Source: an uncultured Aquimarina sp. (GTDB lineage: Bacteria; Bacteroidota; Bacteroidia; Flavobacteriales; Flavobacteriaceae). Taken from it: 64,000 bases of DNA. This document shows positions 8,959 to 18,606 of this stretch, piece by piece. Each line of letters starts with the position of its first letter. The first letter of the stretch is position 1. The stretch is from contig NZ_CANMED010000002.1 in NCBI RefSeq assembly GCF_947496855.1, positions 248,001 to 312,000 of the forward strand, in the 5' to 3' direction. Position numbers and translations under genes: made by a program. The notes beneath the pieces were generated by a model. That model saw only the letters and a program-made list of their open reading frames with translations. It had not been told where the DNA came from and made no database searches.

Positions 8959-11151
8959 TTAGTTTGAACTTGCAGTTTCGTTTTTAACTTTGATATCGGT
9001 TCCTAATCGCTGTATGTAGGCAATTAAAGCGATGACTTCTCTATTCCGCATTTCGATAAAATCCAATCCATTATCCTTCGCATATTTTTTATCCGCTTCA
9101 TAGGTTTTGGCAAAATCCGGATCATCATACAGCTTTTTCTCGATCTGTGTTGCCTGTTCATCCATCCATTGTTGGGCTTTAGTAATCTCTTCTGTAGTGT
9201 AGGGAACCCCAAGAGTAACCATGGCTTCCATTTTGGTTTCTGTATCCGATCGATCGAGTTCATTTTTTAGCAACCATTTATAACTTGGCATAATAGAACC
9301 AGACGATGTACTTTGCGGATCATAAAAATGATTAAGGTGCCAATTATCCGAATATTTGCCTCCGATACGCATCAGATCAGGACCGGTTCGTTTACTTCCC
9401 CAAAGAAATGGGTGATCATAGACATACTCGCCAGCCTTAGAATATTCTCCGTATCGTTCTACTTCACTACGAAAAGGTCGGATCATCTGCGAGTGACACG
9501 ACACACAACTCTCTCTGATATACAGATCTCTACCTTCTAACTCTAGTGGTGTATACGGTTTCACACTCGTGATGGTAGGAATATTAGAATCGATCATTAA
9601 GGTGGGTACAATCTGTACTGCACCACCAATAAGTATCGCAATCGTAGCAAAAATGGTAAGTTTTACCGGTCTTCTTTCTAACCAAGTATGGTATCCTTCT
9701 TTTGCGGTTCTATGTTTAGTTACTTTGGTTAATGGCGCAGCTTCTGCCAATTCATCGGTAACCGTATTACCTGCTTTGATCGTTTGGATCACATTGTACA
9801 GCATGATAAACATCCCTAAGATGAACATACTACCACCAATCGCTCGCATCCAATACATCGGTATAATTTCGTTTACGGTTTCTAAAAAATTACCGTATAC
9901 CAAACTACCGTCTGGGTTAAACTGTTTCCACATAGAAGCCTGAACAAATCCAGCCACATACATTGGTAAAGCATACATGATAATACCCAAAGTACCAATC
10001 CAGAAATGTGCATTGGCCAATGTGGTAGACCATAATTTGGTTTTAAATATTCTCGGGATTAACCAATATGCCATTCCAAAGGTGAAGAAACCATTCCACG
10101 CTAATGCACCAACGTGCACGTGGGCAATCACCCAATCACTAAAATGTGCTATAGCATTTACATTTTTTAAAGAAAGCATAGGCCCCTCGAACGTGGCCAT
10201 CCCATATCCAGTGATTGCGACCACCATAAATTTTAATACCGGATCTGTACGCACTTTATCCCAGGCACCACGCAAGGTTAATAATCCATTGATCATACCA
10301 CCCCAAGATGGTGCGATTAGCATAATAGAAAATGCCACTCCTAAGTTCTGTGCCCAATCTGGCAACGAAGAGTATAATAAATGGTGGGGGCCTGCCCAGA
10401 TATAAATAAAAATCAGTGACCAAAAGTGTACAATCGATAATCGATAGGAATATACCGGTCTATTCGCCGCTTTTGGCACAAAATAATACATCAATCCTAA
10501 AAAAGGAGTGGTAAGAAAGAAGGCTACGGCATTATGTCCGTACCACCATTGTACCAGTGCGTCTTGTACTCCTGCATAGACCGAATAACTTTTTAGCGCA
10601 CTCACCGGTATCGCCAAACTATTAAAAATATGAAGTACTGCCACAGTAACTACGGTTGCCAGATAAAACCAGATGGCTACATAGAGATGGCGTTGTCTCC
10701 GTTTTAGAATGGTACCAATTAGGTTCCACCCAAAAACTACCCAAATTACTGCAATCGCAATATCAAAAGGCCACTCTAGCTCTGCATATTCCTTAGAAGT
10801 TGTATATCCTAGCGGCAATGTAATTGCAGCGCCAACGATGATTAACTGCCAACACCAAAAATTAATGTTACTAAGGGTATCATTAAACATTCTGGTTTTT
10901 AGCAATCGCTGGGTAGAATAATACACTCCGGCAAAGATGGCATTACCCACAAAGGCAAAAATCACTGCATTGGTATGTAGTGGTCGTAAACGCCCAAAGC
11001 TTAACCAAGGGATTCCATCGGTAAGATTAGGAAATAAAAACAGAAACGCCAGCAGCAATCCGACTGACATCCCTACAATACCCCAAAGCATGGTGGCGTA
11101 TAAGAATTTTTTTACGATTTTATTATCGTAATAGAATTGTTCTATGTTCAT
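8959..11151 (-). CDS. ccoN: cbb3 cytochrome oxidase, fused subunits I and II (CcoN-CcoO)
   Basis: A 730-residue fusion. Residues about 1-490 are the heme-copper oxidase catalytic subunit with 12 or more helices and the heme/Cu ligand histidines: [32 protein letters not shown] and [11 protein letters not shown]. Residues about 500-730 are CcoO, with a membrane anchor and one cytochrome c motif ([14 protein letters not shown]). The fusion is typical of Bacteroidetes; in Proteobacteria the two are separate genes. It reduces O2 to water with high affinity and pumps protons. It starts 1 bp after the ccoS stop. Confidence 0.96.
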   Translation of the reverse strand: MNIEQFYYDNKIVKKFLYATMLWGIVGMSVGLLLAFLFLFPNLTDGIPWLSFGRLRPLHTNAVIFAFVGNAIFAGVYYSTQRLLKTRMFNDTLSNINFWCWQLIIVGAAITLPLGYTTSKEYAELEWPFDIAIAVIWVVFGWNLIGTILKRRQRHLYVAIWFYLATVVTVAVLHIFNSLAIPVSALKSYSVYAGVQDALVQWWYGHNAVAFFLTTPFLGLMYYFVPKAANRPVYSYRLSIVHFWSLIFIYIWAGPHHLLYSSLPDWAQNLGVAFSIMLIAPSWGGMINGLLTLRGAWDKVRTDPVLKFMVVAITGYGMATFEGPMLSLKNVNAIAHFSDWVIAHVHVGALAWNGFFTFGMAYWLIPRIFKTKLWSTTLANAHFWIGTLGIIMYALPMYVAGFVQASMWKQFNPDGSLVYGNFLETVNEIIPMYWMRAIGGSMFILGMFIMLYNVIQTIKAGNTVTDELAEAAPLTKVTKHRTAKEGYHTWLERRPVKLTIFATIAILIGGAVQIVPTLMIDSNIPTITSVKPYTPLELEGRDLYIRESCVSCHSQMIRPFRSEVERYGEYSKAGEYVYDHPFLWGSKRTGPDLMRIGGKYSDNWHLNHFYDPQSTSSGSIMPSYKWLLKNELDRSDTETKMEAMVTLGVPYTTEEITKAQQWMDEQATQIEKKLYDDPDFAKTYEADKKYAKDNGLDFIEMRNREVIALIAYIQRLGTDIKVKNETASSN

Positions 11152-11152
11152 A

Positions 11153-11347
11153 TTATACGTGATTGTTATTAGTTGTTACTGAAGATTTTTCTTTGGATTC
11201 TGTAATCACCTCATCATCAAACAGCATTCTGATCGCAGGTGTATAGGTATCATCGTATTGCCCTTTTTTTACAGAGAGAATAAAAGCCGCAAAAAACACA
11301 ATGGCTACAACGATACTAATGGTTAATAAAACATAAATAACACCCAT
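11153..11347 (-). CDS. ccoS: cbb3 oxidase maturation protein CcoS
   Basis: I place the start at the ATG at 11347, giving 64 residues ([20 protein letters not shown]...). A longer reading begins with TTG at 11368, but that codon falls in the predicted -7 box, so it cannot be in the transcript. The protein has one N-terminal helix, then [19 protein letters not shown], the CcoS signature. CcoS is needed to insert cofactors into CcoN. The gene leads the operon ccoS-ccoNO-ccoQ-ccoP-ccoG-ccoH-TauE-like. Confidence 0.88.
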   Translation of the reverse strand: MGVIYVLLTISIVVAIVFFAAFILSVKKGQYDDTYTPAIRMLFDDEVITESKEKSSVTTNNNHV

Positions 11348-11365
11348 AAGATTCTTATTAGGCTC

Positions 11366-11408
11366 CAAAAGTATGGGTGCATGTTTTCTTAAAAAATGAC
11401 ATTTATCA
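11366..11408 (-). promoter_or_regulatory. FNR-like promoter of the cbb3 operon
   Basis: On the minus strand TGATAAATGTCA (11408-11397) is followed by TACTTTTG (11373-11366), a perfect TAnnTTTG. The centre-to-box distance is 29.5 bp, as at the USP promoters. The leader to the ccoS ATG is short. Confidence 0.68.
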
Positions 11409-11649
11409 GGTTTTAGAAAGCCAGTTTGTATTAAGAACGGAAACAGCTAATAGCAATCTCTCAATTAGGTACCGAAAAACAGCTATACAAACTATCTGAA
11501 TTAGAATTTTGAATTGGGGGAATTTTTACTTTATTTTAGAAGCGGAAAACAAATAATTACAAATGCGTGTAATTAATTACAAACGGTACTATACGTAATA
11601 ACTATACTCACATGTTATGTGCAATGCGAAAATCTGAACTAATAAGAAT

Positions 11650-12744
11650 ATGAGTTTTTTAAAATCAATATTCAATACAAAAGAAGAACCTATAAACTCA
11701 TACTCTGACTTTTGGAAATGGTTTATACAAAACAAAAAGAAATTCCACAAAGTTCTTAAAGACCAAGGTAACATTAATAAAGTGTTTTTTGACAGACTTG
11801 CACCAAAACTGGACGAATTAAAAGATGGATTTTGGTTTCTTGCAGGTATGTATGATGATGATACAGCAGAATTGATTTTAACTGCAGATGGAGTAATAAA
11901 AAATATAGTATTTGTTGAGGAACTCACACAGTCTGCACCGAAGATGGATAATTGGAAAATTACAGCACTCAAACAACCTTCCGATTTAAATCAATACGGA
12001 ATTGAAATGGATGGTTACAAATTTGACGAAAGTAAAATGAGTTTCTATGCTTCTGACCATAAACAAATGCCTGATGAGATTGATATTACAATTACTCATA
12101 AAGACTTTAGCGAAGAAAACAGAGCTGCTATGACAAATGGTGTTTACCTTGCTTTAGACAATTCTCTTGGCGAATTAAATTCCGTTACAACGATTGATAA
12201 CGTTAATATTATTAACCCAAAAGATGCAACATCTGACTTAATTCCACTAGAAAAATTAAAAGACTTTCTAATCTGGAGAGAGAAAGAGTTCGTTGAGAAA
12301 TATAACGGATTAAGACGTAATACAGATAATGATAACTATTCAAGCTTAGAAGCTACATTAGAAAATGGACTACCATTACTTGCAATAGTAAATTCGGATT
12401 TATTGAACTGGGACAGTAAAGCTTCCCATCCCTGGATGGCAGTAATGGAAATTAAATATGACAGGGAAAATAATAATGGAATGCCAAATAATTCCGATTA
12501 TCAACTTTTAAACGAAATAGAGGAAAAGATAATGCTTGAATTAAAAGATTCTGACGGATATATAAATGTTGGGAGACAAACAGCGGATTCTATAAGAGAA
12601 GTTTATTTTGCTTGTGTTGACTTTAGAAAACCATCTAAGGTCCTTCACAACATCAAAAACGAATATAAAAATAGAATTGAGATAGATTTTGATGTTTATA
12701 AAGACAAATATTGGCAATCATTTAATCGATTCATAACTCATTAA
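11650..12744 (+). CDS. DUF695 domain protein
   Basis: A 364-residue cytoplasmic protein with no signal or membrane segment. The N-terminal half (SYSDFWKWFIQNKKKFHKVL) and the C-terminal half (GLPLLAIVNSDLLNWDSKASHPWMAVMEIKY) match what I recall of the DUF695 family; the function is unknown. It is a lone gene, first in the accessory island, and is followed at once by an attC-like imperfect palindrome (12753-12814). The gap between the ccoS promoter and this gene contains short inverted and direct AT-rich repeats but no other gene. Confidence 0.75.
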   Translation: MSFLKSIFNTKEEPINSYSDFWKWFIQNKKKFHKVLKDQGNINKVFFDRLAPKLDELKDGFWFLAGMYDDDTAELILTADGVIKNIVFVEELTQSAPKMDNWKITALKQPSDLNQYGIEMDGYKFDESKMSFYASDHKQMPDEIDITITHKDFSEENRAAMTNGVYLALDNSLGELNSVTTIDNVNIINPKDATSDLIPLEKLKDFLIWREKEFVEKYNGLRRNTDNDNYSSLEATLENGLPLLAIVNSDLLNWDSKASHPWMAVMEIKYDRENNNGMPNNSDYQLLNEIEEKIMLELKDSDGYINVGRQTADSIREVYFACVDFRKPSKVLHNIKNEYKNRIEIDFDVYKDKYWQSFNRFITH

Positions 12745-12752
12745 AAAGCACA

Positions 12753-12814
12753 TAACATTTTGTATAATGCATATGCACCCTTCGGGAAGCAAACGCACCA
12801 TACAAGAGACGTTA
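12753..12814 (+). repeat. attC-like imperfect palindrome after the DUF695 gene
   Basis: Just after the DUF695 stop the sequence opens with TAAC and closes with GTTA. The left arm (12753-12776) and right arm (12789-12814) pair imperfectly: TAAC, TTGTAT, TGC and a final TGC match, with bulged bases between them, around a 12-nt loop. Integron attC sites and the cassette-like gene ends of some Bacteroidetes have this architecture. No integrase is present. The assignment is an inference from shape. Confidence 0.45.
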
Positions 12815-12964
12815 CAGCAATTGAACTACTATCACCTAAAAAGGAAGTTCTAAATTATCTTTTCCTATACTATTTCTAAAATATTTCAAAATTAATTTGG
12901 AGAATACAAAAACAATCTACATATTTGTACTGTAATAAAAATTAATACAGTTAAATTTTAAACA

Positions 12965-13375
12965 TTGGTAAAAAGTCAATTTTCTATATCGCTTCATATT
13001 ATGGCTTTATTAGCACTTTATCCAGAAGAATGGCTGAGCTCAAAAATTATAGCGAGTAGTTTAAACATTAATGCTGTATTGGTTAGAAAAGAAATTGCTG
13101 TTTTAAAATCTGGTGATTTGATAGAAAGTAAAGAAGGAAAAAATGGTGGCGTAAGGTTACATAAAAGCGCCAAAAAAATATATCTGTCAGATATATTTAA
13201 ATTAGTAAAAGGTAAAGATAATGTATTATCTTTTTCTAGTAATGAACCTAATCCAGCTTGTAGAGTCGGGAAAAAAATTAATAAGAATCTTACTTCTATT
13301 ATGAATACTATAGACAGTTCTATTATTAACGAACTTAAAAAACAAACATTAGAAGAATTCAAAAATAAGTTTTGA
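12965..13375 (+). CDS. Rrf2-family transcriptional regulator
   Basis: The 136 residues start at TTG (MVKSQFSISLHIMALLALYP), since no ATG precedes the conserved first helix. The winged helix follows, with LSSKIIASSLNINAVLVRKEIAVLKSGDLIESKEGKNGGVRL, typical of Rrf2 proteins. It has only one cysteine (NPACRV), so it is not an IscR-type Fe-S sensor; it is closer to YwnA-like members. It lies 55 bp upstream of an alpha/beta hydrolase operon which it probably controls. The ligand is unknown. Confidence 0.85.
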   Translation: MVKSQFSISLHIMALLALYPEEWLSSKIIASSLNINAVLVRKEIAVLKSGDLIESKEGKNGGVRLHKSAKKIYLSDIFKLVKGKDNVLSFSSNEPNPACRVGKKINKNLTSIMNTIDSSIINELKKQTLEEFKNKF

Positions 13376-13430
13376 TTTTTTTTATATTAAACTGTAACAA
13401 AAAATATTACATAATAAAAAAATTAATATT

Positions 13431-14282
13431 ATGAAAGAACGAACAAATTTAGTGACCATTGACGGTCTATCCATCCTATATAGAGAAGCGGGCAAATCTA
13501 ATGAAAAGACAATTTTGCTTTTACACGGCTTTCCATCTTCGTCATACATGTATAAAGATTTAATAGCTGAATTATCTGATGAGTATCATCTTATAGCACC
13601 AGATTATCCAGGTTTTGGACTTAGCTCAGCACCATCACCTTCAGAATTTGAATACACATTTGATAATGTAACTCAGGTGATGAATAAATTTATTGATGCA
13701 CTAAAACTCGATTCATTCTATGTTTTAGTACAAGATTACGGAGGACCAATTGGGTTTAGAATTGCTACCGAAAGACCAGAATTAATTAAGGGTCTCATCA
13801 TTCAAAATGCAAATGCCTATATGGAAGGATTAGGAGAATGGGCACGAAAAATTGGAGGCTATCATAAAGTCAATGATATGGAAGGTCTTAATAAATTTAA
13901 AGATTATTTATTATCATATGATGGGCTGAAAGACCAACATCTAGATGGCGCTTTAAATCCTTTAAAAATAGACCCAACATCTTATCTATTAGACAATGCC
14001 TTTTTAGAACGTACTGGCGCAAAAGAAATTCAATCAGCTATGTTCTTTAATTATGGCTCAAACTTTCCTAAATATCCAGAATGGCAAAACTATTTTAAAA
14101 CGCACCAACCACCAACACTAGTTGTTTGGGGAAAAAACGACAAGTTTTTTAATAAAGCAGGAGGACAAGCTTACAGTAAAGATTTGAAGAATATAGAATC
14201 CCATTTCTTCAATGGTGGACACTTTTTATTAGATGAATATTCTAATGAAGTTGCCCAAAAAATAAAAGAATTTATAAAATAA
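13431..14282 (+). CDS. Alpha/beta hydrolase, haloalkane dehalogenase/epoxide hydrolase-like
   Basis: The 283-residue soluble enzyme shows the oxyanion motif LLHGFPSSSYMY (about 28-40). The nucleophile elbow is VQDYGGPIGFR with Asp102, as in haloalkane dehalogenases and epoxide hydrolases rather than Ser-esterases. The catalytic His lies in NGGHFLLDEY near the C-terminus and a candidate acid in VVWGKNDKFF. The substrate is unknown. It is the first structural gene after the Rrf2 regulator, in an operon with two NTF2-like proteins and an NAD(P)-binding protein. Confidence 0.88.
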   Translation: MKERTNLVTIDGLSILYREAGKSNEKTILLLHGFPSSSYMYKDLIAELSDEYHLIAPDYPGFGLSSAPSPSEFEYTFDNVTQVMNKFIDALKLDSFYVLVQDYGGPIGFRIATERPELIKGLIIQNANAYMEGLGEWARKIGGYHKVNDMEGLNKFKDYLLSYDGLKDQHLDGALNPLKIDPTSYLLDNAFLERTGAKEIQSAMFFNYGSNFPKYPEWQNYFKTHQPPTLVVWGKNDKFFNKAGGQAYSKDLKNIESHFFNGGHFLLDEYSNEVAQKIKEFIK

Positions 14283-14301
14283 ATAAAAACGTAAATAATT
14301 A

Positions 14302-15153
14302 ATGAAAATGAAACTAATCACAGGAATTATTGGTCTTAGCTTGTTAGCAAGTTGTAATTCGACTAAGCAATTAGAAACTCAAAGTTTAAAAGATATTGCA
14401 GAAAAATCAAAAGCTAGTGTCTTTAAAAATTATAATGAAAAAGATGTAAGGACTTATTTTAACGATGGATACATACAACACAATCCTAATGTTCCAACTG
14501 GTATTGAACCAGTAGTCTCAATTTTGCCAACTTTACAATCTGAGAATACAACATACACTACCCACAGAGTTTTACAAGACGGTAATTTTGTAGTGCTGCA
14601 CAATTCATATCAAAACGCCACTAAAGCTTTTGGGTATAAAGATGCTATAACTTTTGAGGTTTTAAGAATTGAAAATGAAAAAGTAGCAGAGCATTGGGAT
14701 GCAACGACACCTATTGTATTACAAACTGCAAGTGGAAGAAGTCAAACAGATGGGCCAACAACCATTATAGATTTAGAAAAAACTAATGAAAATAAATCAT
14801 TAGTAAAAAACTTTCTGAAAGATGTTTTAATGGGAGAAAATCCTTCAAAAATAACAGAATACATTAGTTCAGAACAGTATGACCAACACAACCCTATGGT
14901 TAAAGATGGCTTGAAAGGTCTTGGTGAAGCCATTGAATATTTAGCATCTCAAGATAACTTGTTTAAGTATTCTAAAATACACAAAGTGCTTGGAGAAGGA
15001 AATTTTGTGTTTACTCAAAGTGAAGGAGAATGGAACAATAAACCATATGCATTTTATGATTTATTCAGAGTTAAAGATGGTAAAATTGTAGAACATTGGG
15101 ATGTTGTACAAGAAATACCTGAAAAAATGGCTCACAATAATGGAATGTTTTAA
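14302..15153 (+). CDS. Lipoprotein with two SnoaL/NTF2-like domains
   Basis: A 283-residue protein with a lipoprotein signal peptide: charged MKMK, a short hydrophobic core, then LLASC with Cys18 as the lipidation site. Two SnoaL-like halves follow, each with the family phrase YIQHNP / YDQHNP and an EHWD ending (VAEHWDATTP, IVEHWDVVQE). It is probably a periplasmic or outer-membrane cyclase/isomerase-like protein of unknown substrate. It is 19 bp downstream of the hydrolase. Confidence 0.85.
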   Translation: MKMKLITGIIGLSLLASCNSTKQLETQSLKDIAEKSKASVFKNYNEKDVRTYFNDGYIQHNPNVPTGIEPVVSILPTLQSENTTYTTHRVLQDGNFVVLHNSYQNATKAFGYKDAITFEVLRIENEKVAEHWDATTPIVLQTASGRSQTDGPTTIIDLEKTNENKSLVKNFLKDVLMGENPSKITEYISSEQYDQHNPMVKDGLKGLGEAIEYLASQDNLFKYSKIHKVLGEGNFVFTQSEGEWNNKPYAFYDLFRVKDGKIVEHWDVVQEIPEKMAHNNGMF

Positions 15154-15173
15154 GTAATTAATAACACGTAATC

Positions 15174-15587
15174 ATGGAACAAAAATTTCCGCTGCCACCT
15201 TTTAATTTGGAGACAGCTAAACAAAAAATACAAGCTGCTGAAGACGCTTGGAATTCAAAAGATCCTGAAAAAATAGCTTTGGCTTATTCACCTAATACCG
15301 AATGGCGTAACAGAGATGTTTTCCTTAATGGAAGACAAGAAGTTATCCACTTTCTAAAAGACAAATGGGAGAATGAACTCGACTATAAACTTAAAAAAGA
15401 ACTTTGGGCTTTTACCGAAAATCGAATTGCAGTAAGATTTGAATATGAATATCAAAACAAAGAAGGACAATGGTTTAGAGCTTATGGTAACGAGAATTGG
15501 GAATTTGATAAAAATGGATTAATGGAAAAGCGTTATGCAAGTATCAATGATCTAATAATTAAAGAGTCACAGCGTAAAATATTTTAA
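15174..15587 (+). CDS. DUF1348-family NTF2-like protein
   Basis: A 137-residue soluble protein. The pattern [30 protein letters not shown] is diagnostic of the DUF1348 (nuclear transport factor 2-like) family, followed by [19 protein letters not shown]. The function is unknown. It is 20 bp after the SnoaL lipoprotein, in the same operon. Confidence 0.88.
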   Translation: MEQKFPLPPFNLETAKQKIQAAEDAWNSKDPEKIALAYSPNTEWRNRDVFLNGRQEVIHFLKDKWENELDYKLKKELWAFTENRIAVRFEYEYQNKEGQWFRAYGNENWEFDKNGLMEKRYASINDLIIKESQRKIF

Positions 15588-15642
15588 AAATAAATAAGAA
15601 TAATCTAAAATTAAAATTAACAAACAATTAAAAATAATAATT

Positions 15643-16275
15643 ATGAAAGTAACAATTATAGGTGCTGGTGGAAACATCGGACAAAGAATTACAAAAGAGG
15701 CAGCTTCAAGAAATCATGAGCTGAGATTAATAACATCAAAAGACAAAAGTTTTTTTGAGTTGGATAATGCAGATTTGCAAACAGCAGATATTTTTGACAC
15801 AAATGCGCTTGCTGAAAAACTAAAAGGAAGTGATGTTGTAATAAGTGCATATGCACCACCTCACAGTGATACAGATCAAATAATAAAGGCAACAAAATCT
15901 TTAGTTGAAGCGTCTAAAAAAGCAAATGTAAGATTAATAGCTGTTGATGGAGCTGGTAGCTTAAAAATAGGAGAGAATCAGGTATTGGTTGATTCCCCAG
16001 ATTTCCCTGCAGATTATAAGGCTATTGCCATATCACATCAAAAGGCTTTAGAAAATATTTACCAAAAGGAATCTGAATTAAATTGGACAAACGTTTCACC
16101 TTCAGCTTATATTTTTGAAGGAGAAAGAACAAACCAATTTAGAGTAGGAGGCGATTATTTATTAGCAAATGAAAAAGGAGAAAGTTCTATCTCAATGGAA
16201 GATTTTGCAGTTGGTATACTTAATGAAGTTGATGATTCTAAATATAATAAAAAACGTTTCACCATAGGATACTAG
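15643..16275 (+). CDS. NAD(P)-binding Rossmann protein
   Basis: The 210 residues begin MKVTIIGAGGNIGQRITKEA, a GxxGxxG dinucleotide-binding motif, and continue as an NmrA/atypical SDR fold (SDVVISAYAPP, LIAVDGAGSL, NWTNVSPSAYIFEGERT). No Tyr-x3-Lys SDR catalytic pair is evident, so it may be a redox sensor or a reductase of the atypical SDR group. It is the last gene of the Rrf2-associated operon and is followed by a terminator at 16360. Confidence 0.85.
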   Translation: MKVTIIGAGGNIGQRITKEAASRNHELRLITSKDKSFFELDNADLQTADIFDTNALAEKLKGSDVVISAYAPPHSDTDQIIKATKSLVEASKKANVRLIAVDGAGSLKIGENQVLVDSPDFPADYKAIAISHQKALENIYQKESELNWTNVSPSAYIFEGERTNQFRVGGDYLLANEKGESSISMEDFAVGILNEVDDSKYNKKRFTIGY

Positions 16276-16359
16276 TGTTAGACTTAATAAAAACGACACA
16301 CAACATTGTATCTTATGTGAAGCACTTTCCCAATTCCTAAATTATAAAATATGATATTT

Positions 16360-16392
16360 AAGCACAAGCCATTAAAGCTTGTGCTTTTTAAA
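16360..16392 (+). terminator. Rho-independent terminator after the Rrf2 operon
   Basis: AAGCACAAGC (16360-16369) pairs perfectly with GCTTGTGCTT (16377-16386) around a 7-nt loop, followed by TTTTA. The gene-free stretch 16276-16658 otherwise holds only AT-rich sequence with a TGTATCTTATGTG cassette-like patch near 16305. Confidence 0.85.
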
Positions 16393-16658
16393 TATTTTTA
16401 TGGTATGTGGAGAGTTCTTTTATAGAAATGTATTTTTAGATTTATTCGATGAAAAACATCTAAGAAACAAACAATAATCAACAAGGTTAGAAACTAATTT
16501 AGTGTAAAGTCTAATCTTTAACTTGTGTAAACCATGTTTCTTAACCAACACACTCTAGAGATCTTCTTTAAAGGAACTTTGTGTTTTGAGTCTCATTTTA
16601 CATCATAATTGGTATTATTCTTTACTTTTGAAGTTGACAAAAAAAGAGTTCCTAATTC

Positions 16659-17495
16659 ATGAGTACCACACAACCAACCAAGAATACAACAAAAACAATA
16701 CGGCATACTTGGACCAGTAGTGCTACATGGCGTTGGTGTAAGAAAGCAATTGTATTAACGATTTTCTCTTTGGTGGCAAATCATATAGCAACACGCGATA
16801 CCTTTCCGGGTGGTGAACCGTATCGATTTCCTATAGAGGGTTTTTTATCGACGATTGTTTTATCCATTCTCGTTGGGATTATAGCGGACCTTAATTTTAA
16901 ATTTTACAAGAAAAAGTATTTTTCCAAAAAGGTAGAAATTGCTACGATCGCAAAGTTTATGGCCTCTACTCTAGGATATATTACGATCATGTATATTCCT
17001 GTAAATATAATTATAGATAAAGCTGCAGGTGGAGAGACACAGTTCTATTATGTACTAATTGGTTTGCTAATCACCTTATTATTGTGTTTTATTCTCATAG
17101 GATTATTGTATGCGCAAGACCTATATAATTTATATAAATTATCGATAAAAGATGCTGAAATTACTATTGATAGCGGCGCAAAAATAAAGAAGCTTACCTA
17201 TGAAAATATTGCGTGCTTTTATAGCGAGAACAAAATTGTATATACTGTGCAGAATGATGGCACGACAATAAATACCGATTTTACATTAAATGAACTCGAA
17301 GAAAAAATAAACGATCAACTATTTTTTAGAGCCAATCGACAAATTATCATTCATAAAGATGCGGTAGATTTAATCGAAAAGATTGAAAATGGCAAGTTAC
17401 GTATTCGGTTAAAAGCTCTTATTAAAAACGATGCAATTGCCGAAATCAATATCAGTCGTTACAAGCGAAAAACATTTATGGATTGGTATCAATAA
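16659..17495 (+). CDS. Membrane-anchored LytTR DNA-binding regulator
   Basis: The 278 residues comprise four membrane helices (about 28-46, 63-80, 100-122 and 130-152) and a C-terminal LytTR domain (about 175-278: KIKKLTYENIACFYSENKIVYTV, RANRQIIIHKDAVDLIEKIENGKLRI). Such proteins bind DNA while anchored in the membrane. It lies 124 bp upstream of a CPBP protease gene on the same strand, a possible target. Confidence 0.88.
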   Translation: MSTTQPTKNTTKTIRHTWTSSATWRWCKKAIVLTIFSLVANHIATRDTFPGGEPYRFPIEGFLSTIVLSILVGIIADLNFKFYKKKYFSKKVEIATIAKFMASTLGYITIMYIPVNIIIDKAAGGETQFYYVLIGLLITLLLCFILIGLLYAQDLYNLYKLSIKDAEITIDSGAKIKKLTYENIACFYSENKIVYTVQNDGTTINTDFTLNELEEKINDQLFFRANRQIIIHKDAVDLIEKIENGKLRIRLKALIKNDAIAEINISRYKRKTFMDWYQ

Positions 17496-17619
17496 AAGAT
17501 GCCAAAAACTACCGACTATTCAGTTGTAAATTTCGACCATTCAGTAAAAACATGCATATTTAAAGGGGATTTCAGAGATTTTGTTCATTATTTCGTTTAG
17601 AATTTAAAATCAAAAAACA

Positions 17620-18282
17620 ATGAACAAAATCACCTTACGCCAAGTATTAATTCCATTAATTACCGTTGCAATCATCTGCTTTTTATGGTTTGGGCCAATT
17701 AATTTTAGTTTCCTTCCAAATATTATTGCTTCAGTAGTAATCATCATAGCAAATTACATAGAATACAAAGGAAAAGCATTTTCGGAACTTGGGTTTCAAC
17801 GTGAAAAATTCACATTCAAAAATATTTTAGTACTTGCGCCATTAGTGGCACTAGGGCTCTTTATTTTTTATGTCTTTGTATTGGTTCCTGGAATTACAAA
17901 ACTCACAGGAACTCCTATAGATTATTCGGGTTTTGATCAATTAAAAGAAAATCTTCCGACCTTTTTAATTACTTTATTAATAGTGTGGGCTACCGCAGGA
18001 TTTGGAGAAGAAATAATCTTTCGTGGTTATTTTATGCGGCAATTTGTAAAATTCTTTGGGGAAAGCAAAGTCAGTATGGTGCTTAACATTGTACTAATTA
18101 CTGGTTTTTTTGGCTTTATGCATAGTTCTCAAGGAATTACTGGACAACTTGTTACTTGGATTGTGGGAGCGCTCTTAGCCCTGATATTCTACTTGCGTAA
18201 ATACGATTTGTGGTTTATGATTGCCGTACACGGCTTTTTTAATACCATCGCTTTAACTTGTATTTACCTTGATATGGTGTAA
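17620..18282 (+). CDS. CPBP-family intramembrane protease
   Basis: A 220-residue membrane protein with about seven helices. The CPBP (Abi/CAAX) motifs are present in order: EEIIFRGYFMRQF (Glu-Glu...Arg), FGFMHSSQGITGQ (His) and HGFFNT (His...Asn). Members are putative prenyl-protein peptidases or bacteriocin-immunity proteins. It follows the LytTR regulator. The role is not known. Confidence 0.88.
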   Translation: MNKITLRQVLIPLITVAIICFLWFGPINFSFLPNIIASVVIIIANYIEYKGKAFSELGFQREKFTFKNILVLAPLVALGLFIFYVFVLVPGITKLTGTPIDYSGFDQLKENLPTFLITLLIVWATAGFGEEIIFRGYFMRQFVKFFGESKVSMVLNIVLITGFFGFMHSSQGITGQLVTWIVGALLALIFYLRKYDLWFMIAVHGFFNTIALTCIYLDMV

Positions 18283-18444
18283 CAATATCCAGTAATAACA
18301 CATATATCTTGGATGTACCCAATACAATGCGCGTTTTTTGGAACTATATTTTGTTATAAAAATAAAAGAAGGCATCTGTCATCCTAGCATAGTACTTAAT
18401 TGAAAAATAAAAAAGATTCTCAACAAGCGTTATAGTTCATATAT

Positions 18445-18486
18445 ACTATAGTGCAAGTCGAAATATCCATCGAATTGCACTATAGT
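18445..18486. repeat. Perfect 12-bp inverted repeat
   Basis: ACTATAGTGCAA (18445-18456) and TTGCACTATAGT (18475-18486) are perfect inverted copies around an 18-bp loop, followed by AAAA. It lies in the 18283-18606 gene-free stretch. It may be a transcript hairpin or an operator. The lack of a U-tract argues against a simple terminator. Confidence 0.6.
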
Positions 18487-18534
18487 AAAAAGTTAACATT
18501 AGGAATCAATACCAAGAAAAACTGAAAAGCGAGG

Positions 18535-18569
18535 TAACATTTTGCCATGTTATGATACATACTTATAAC
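18535..18569 (+). repeat. Cassette-like leader repeat, copy 1
   Basis: A block opening TAACATTTTGC and including TATGATACATA precedes the gene at 18607. A diverged copy precedes the LRR gene at 20038-20072 (TAACGTTTTGC...TATGATACATA). The two align over about 35 bp without gaps. They appear to be the ends of gene cassettes inserted side by side. Confidence 0.45.
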
Positions 18570-18606
18570 TTTATAACATATTTCTGTAATAACATTACCT
18601 ATTATA

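Noticed and set aside
9313-11131. Several plus-strand frames opposite ccoNO (75-142 residues)
   Set aside because: They are shadows of the conserved CcoN-CcoO reading frame.
12965-13375. Rrf2 protein as IscR-type Fe-S regulator
   Set aside because: It has only one cysteine and no iron-sulfur assembly genes nearby.
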